NCBI GenBank assembly: GCA_937860115.1
Contig: CALMBI010000232.1
Coordinates: 1-16,185, forward strand
DNA: 16,185 nucleotides
Direction of reading: 5' to 3'
DNA from: an uncultured Arcobacter sp.
GTDB taxonomy: Bacteria; Campylobacterota; Campylobacteria; Campylobacterales; Arcobacteraceae
Shown: positions 13,820 through 16,185 of the stretch, in pieces
Layout: the number at the start of each line of letters is the position of its first letter
How positions within the stretch are numbered: the first letter of the stretch is position 1
Position numbers and translations under genes: made by a program
Notes under the pieces: generated by a model
Database searches by the model: none
What the model was told of the DNA's origin: nothing
Seen by the model: only the letters and a program-made list of their open reading frames with translations

Positions 13820-15652
13820 TTAGTTTAAAGCCTCCAATTTCGCTTCATACATTTTTTCTAATTCATCATATTTATTTTGATTTGTAGCAAGTAGAGCAAA
13901 TTTCCCCTCGATATTTTTTTCAAAATTAGCTAGATTTTTTGTCAGTTTCACTATCTCATCATTGTTATTTTGAGTAGAAGCAGTTATCAAATCATCTTTT
14001 GTTTTTTGAGCCATCCCCTCTAGTCTTTCGATCTCTTTTTCAAGCTTGTCTAAGTCTTTTTTTAGAGGTGTAAGGATTTTACTTTTTTCAGCTATCACTT
14101 CACTTCTTTCTCGTTTTGTATCTTTGACTGCATCACTTTTTTTCTTTTTAGGACGATCATCAAACTCTTCATCCTCCCAACCAATTTTTTCTAAAAATTC
14201 ATCATAAGTTCCATTGAAAAATTCAGCTCCCTCACCACTAAAGACCACTAAACTATCGCAAGTTGCTCTTAAAAGCTCCTCTGAGTGAGTTACTATGATG
14301 CTTGAGCCTTCAAAGTTTTGGATAGCTTCAGTTAAAGCTGCAATAGAGTCCATATCAAGGTGGTTCGTAGGCTCATCTAGGAAAAGAAGATTTACTTCTC
14401 CAGCGATGATTTTACCAAGCATTACCCTACTTTTTTCTCCCCCTGAAAGGAGTGAAATTTTCTTTTTGGCATTGTCTCCACTAAACATCATCAGCCCACA
14501 GATATTTCTAATCGTTGATTCTCCAAGCTTAGAGTTGACACTATAAATCTCATCCATGATAGTATTTTTTGGATTGAGATGACTAATATTTGTTTGTCCA
14601 AAATGTCCAAAAACTACAGAACTATTGTATTCAACCTCTCCACTAAGTGGCTTTAATTCCCCTGCTATGACATTAAGAAGTGTTGATTTTCCTTTTCCAT
14701 TTTTTCCTATAATCCCTACAGTTTTCCCTTTTTCTAAGGCAAATGAAACATTTTTAAAAAGTATATTTTCAGGTGTATATCCAAAACTTACATTTTTTAC
14801 ATCAAGTAATATTTTTGCAGGGGTTGCTTTGTATTTAAAATCAAAACTAAGAGTATTGTCGTATCCTAAATCTTCTAATATATCCATTTTTTCAAGTTGT
14901 TTTACTTTTGATTGAGCTAAAGTTGCTGTTGAAGCTCTTGCTTTATTTTTAGCAATAAAAGTTTCAAGCTCTTTGATTTTTTTCTCTTGGGCTATTTTTT
15001 GTTTTTCGTGATGCTCTTCATTTGCAGCTATTTGTCCATAAAACTTATCAGTACCACCTTTTATGATAAAAAGATCTCTTCGAATGATTCCCATCGTATT
15101 AGTTGTTACATCATCCATAAAATCTCTATCGTGAGTGATAATAATAACTTCCCCCTCAAAAGCTTTTAAAAATCCTTTAAGCCATCTAATCGATAAAATA
15201 TCAAGGTAGTTTGTTGGCTCATCTAAAAGTAGCATATTTGGTTCTGTCAGAAGCAGTTTTGCAAGATTTATTCTGATCTGATATCCACCAGAAAAAGCTT
15301 TTGGCTCTTTTTGCAAATCATCATGACTAAATCCAAGTCCGAAAAGGATTCTCTCAACTTTATAGATACTATATTTGTCATCTTCAGCTAATGCAAGAGC
15401 TGTTTCATCTACAAGAGTTTTCTCACTAAATTCAAAATATTGTTTTAATGCCCCGATTTTATACCCTTTTGGGATATTAATGTCTCCACCATCTGATTGC
15501 TCTTCACCAAGGATAAGTTTAAAAAGCGTTGATTTTCCACTTCCATTTCTTCCAACTAGTCCTATTTTATCACCATAATTCATTCTAAGATTTATATCAC
15601 TAAAAAGCTCTTGATGCCCATATCTTTTTGTTACATTTATAAGTTCTACCAT
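13820..15652 (-). CDS. ABC-F family ATPase (YheS/Uup-like), ribosome-associated type
   Basis: Two ABC ATPase domains in one chain without membrane segments, the hallmark of ABC-F translation factors. Domain 1: Walker A GRNGSGKS (34-41), signature FSGGYQ (119-124), Walker B LLLDEPTN (140-147), His173. Domain 2: Walker A GKNGKGKS (315-322), signature LSGGEKS (401-407), Walker B LLFLDEPTNHLD (421-432), His455. Between them, at about 212-256, is the charged linker (EKQKIAQEKKIKELETF...) that reaches toward the P-site tRNA in this family. A C-terminal basic and coiled-coil region spans about 500-610. The domain layout resembles YheS or Uup more than EttA; the exact subgroup is unsure. The start overlaps the stop of the upstream NlpC/P60 gene as TAATG. 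Confidence 0.92.
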   Translation of the reverse strand: MVELINVTKRYGHQELFSDINLRMNYGDKIGLVGRNGSGKSTLFKLILGEEQSDGGDINIPKGYKIGALKQYFEFSEKTLVDETALALAEDDKYSIYKVERILFGLGFSHDDLQKEPKAFSGGYQIRINLAKLLLTEPNMLLLDEPTNYLDILSIRWLKGFLKAFEGEVIIITHDRDFMDDVTTNTMGIIRRDLFIIKGGTDKFYGQIAANEEHHEKQKIAQEKKIKELETFIAKNKARASTATLAQSKVKQLEKMDILEDLGYDNTLSFDFKYKATPAKILLDVKNVSFGYTPENILFKNVSFALEKGKTVGIIGKNGKGKSTLLNVIAGELKPLSGEVEYNSSVVFGHFGQTNISHLNPKNTIMDEIYSVNSKLGESTIRNICGLMMFSGDNAKKKISLLSGGEKSRVMLGKIIAGEVNLLFLDEPTNHLDMDSIAALTEAIQNFEGSSIIVTHSEELLRATCDSLVVFSGEGAEFFNGTYDEFLEKIGWEDEEFDDRPKKKKSDAVKDTKRERSEVIAEKSKILTPLKKDLDKLEKEIERLEGMAQKTKDDLITASTQNNNDEIVKLTKNLANFEKNIEGKFALLATNQNKYDELEKMYEAKLEALN

Positions 15653-16185
15653 TATTTTTTCTCTTCTTTATTAAATTTTATTTTGTGTTTGTCTATTCCT
15701 AATACTCTCATTGAGATTATTTTATCTAGTAATGTTCCATTCTCATGATCATATTGTTCTAATTCAATCCCTGGTTGCAGTGATGTTATATATGCACCAC
15801 CTATTACATGCTTTCCTTTGTTTAAAGTTTTTATACTCCAAAATGTATGAAAAATTGTTATCTCATCATTGTAAGTTCCAATATAGATCATAATGTGACC
15901 TTTCATATAAAACAATGTAGCAAATGGGATTGCATATTGTTTGATCAATCTGATCTTTTCCTCTTTGGTTTTATTACTAAGGTCTATAATCTCATCTGAT
16001 TTTTCATTTGCTTGTTGATTTGAATTTCTCTCTAGAAATATACCAAATGGAGTAAAAAGATCCCGAACAAGCATAGAACAATCCCTATTTTCTCCACTTC
16101 CACCCCATCCATAGTGTTGTCCATAGAGTTGATTTGCAATTTGAGCTATATGTTCTTTGGTAGGAAGTTCTGGTAATATTCGTAA
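15652..16185 (-). CDS. NlpC/P60 family cell-wall peptidase, C-terminal part
   Basis: C-terminal catalytic domain of a C40-family peptidase that cuts peptidoglycan cross-peptides, acting outside the cytoplasm. The frame remains open to the window edge, so the N-terminal part (signal peptide and SH3-like domains in relatives) is missing and the Met at 16074 is internal. The motif YGWGGSGENRDCSMLVRD holds the catalytic Cys (codon 16078-16080), 2 residues before that Met. The catalytic His is in GHIMIYIG (codon 15895-15897), and the third polar residue is probably the His of FHTFW. The phrase PFGIFLERNS is typical of the larger NlpC/P60 lipoproteins with SH3 domains. The downstream ABC-F gene is translationally coupled (TAATG), although the two jobs are unrelated as far as known. 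Confidence 0.85.
   Translation of the reverse strand, partial: LRILPELPTKEHIAQIANQLYGQHYGWGGSGENRDCSMLVRDLFTPFGIFLERNSNQQANEKSDEIIDLSNKTKEEKIRLIKQYAIPFATLFYMKGHIMIYIGTYNDEITIFHTFWSIKTLNKGKHVIGGAYITSLQPGIELEQYDHENGTLLDKIISMRVLGIDKHKIKFNKEEKK

Noticed and set aside
14295..15578. Plus-strand open frames opposite the ABC-F gene, and similar minus-strand frames opposite ligA, rseP and yggS
   Set aside because: They are mirror frames of conserved coding sequence with no family resemblance or start signals.
1..16185. difH recombination site, tRNA genes, CRISPR array, insertion sequences
   Set aside because: No dif-like inverted arms, cloverleaf, regularly spaced repeats or terminal inverted repeats with a transposase could be recognised by eye.

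Overview
The window is a compact, AT-rich stretch of a bacterial chromosome with about 17 closely packed genes, no RNA gene, no insertion sequence and no CRISPR array. A XerH-type tyrosine recombinase, several genes starting with TTG, the low GC content and the style of the two-component kinase remnant all point to Campylobacterota (Epsilonproteobacteria), perhaps a Sulfurimonas-like or Sulfuricurvum-like free-living member. The genus is a guess from general resemblance, not from a search.

Left arm, plus strand (1-5160): the 3' part of a XerH recombinase, a secreted NodB-type polysaccharide deacetylase that overlaps it, NAD-dependent DNA ligase (ligA), the site-2 protease RseP and the PLP-binding protein YggS. 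The run ends at an AT-rich hairpin with a T-tract at about 5177-5204.

Right arm, minus strand, converging on the same hairpin (16185 down to 5193). Read in the direction of transcription it holds: the C-terminal part of an NlpC/P60 cell-wall peptidase, an ABC-F ATPase, ribulose-phosphate 3-epimerase (rpe), phosphoribosylanthranilate isomerase (trpF), a DnaQ-like 3'-5' exonuclease, the broken remains of a double-receiver/PAS histidine kinase, GTP cyclohydrolase II (ribA), 16S rRNA methyltransferase RsmG, three small poorly known genes (a PP0621-like zinc-ribbon membrane protein, a 132-residue protein of unknown family, a 63-residue membrane protein), the glycyl-tRNA synthetase beta subunit (glyS) and a stand-alone FAD oxidoreductase resembling the C-terminal half of MnmC. 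Many junctions overlap by 1 to 17 bases, so translational coupling is likely. Two minus-strand promoters can be proposed, in front of rpe and in front of ribA.

Most of the content is housekeeping: chromosome-dimer resolution, DNA ligation and proofreading-type exonuclease activity, envelope proteolysis and cell-wall modification, tRNA charging, tRNA and rRNA modification, riboflavin, tryptophan and pentose-phosphate metabolism. I see no clear new defence or mobile system. The parts most worth a second look are the decayed hybrid sensor kinase (one frameshift plus an internal deletion that removed the phosphoacceptor-histidine region), the small-gene cassette between rsmG and glyS, the split MnmC-like oxidase, and start-site points (rpe starts 12 codons later than the longest frame; ligA may be leaderless). 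No intergenic stretch exceeds about 100 bases.
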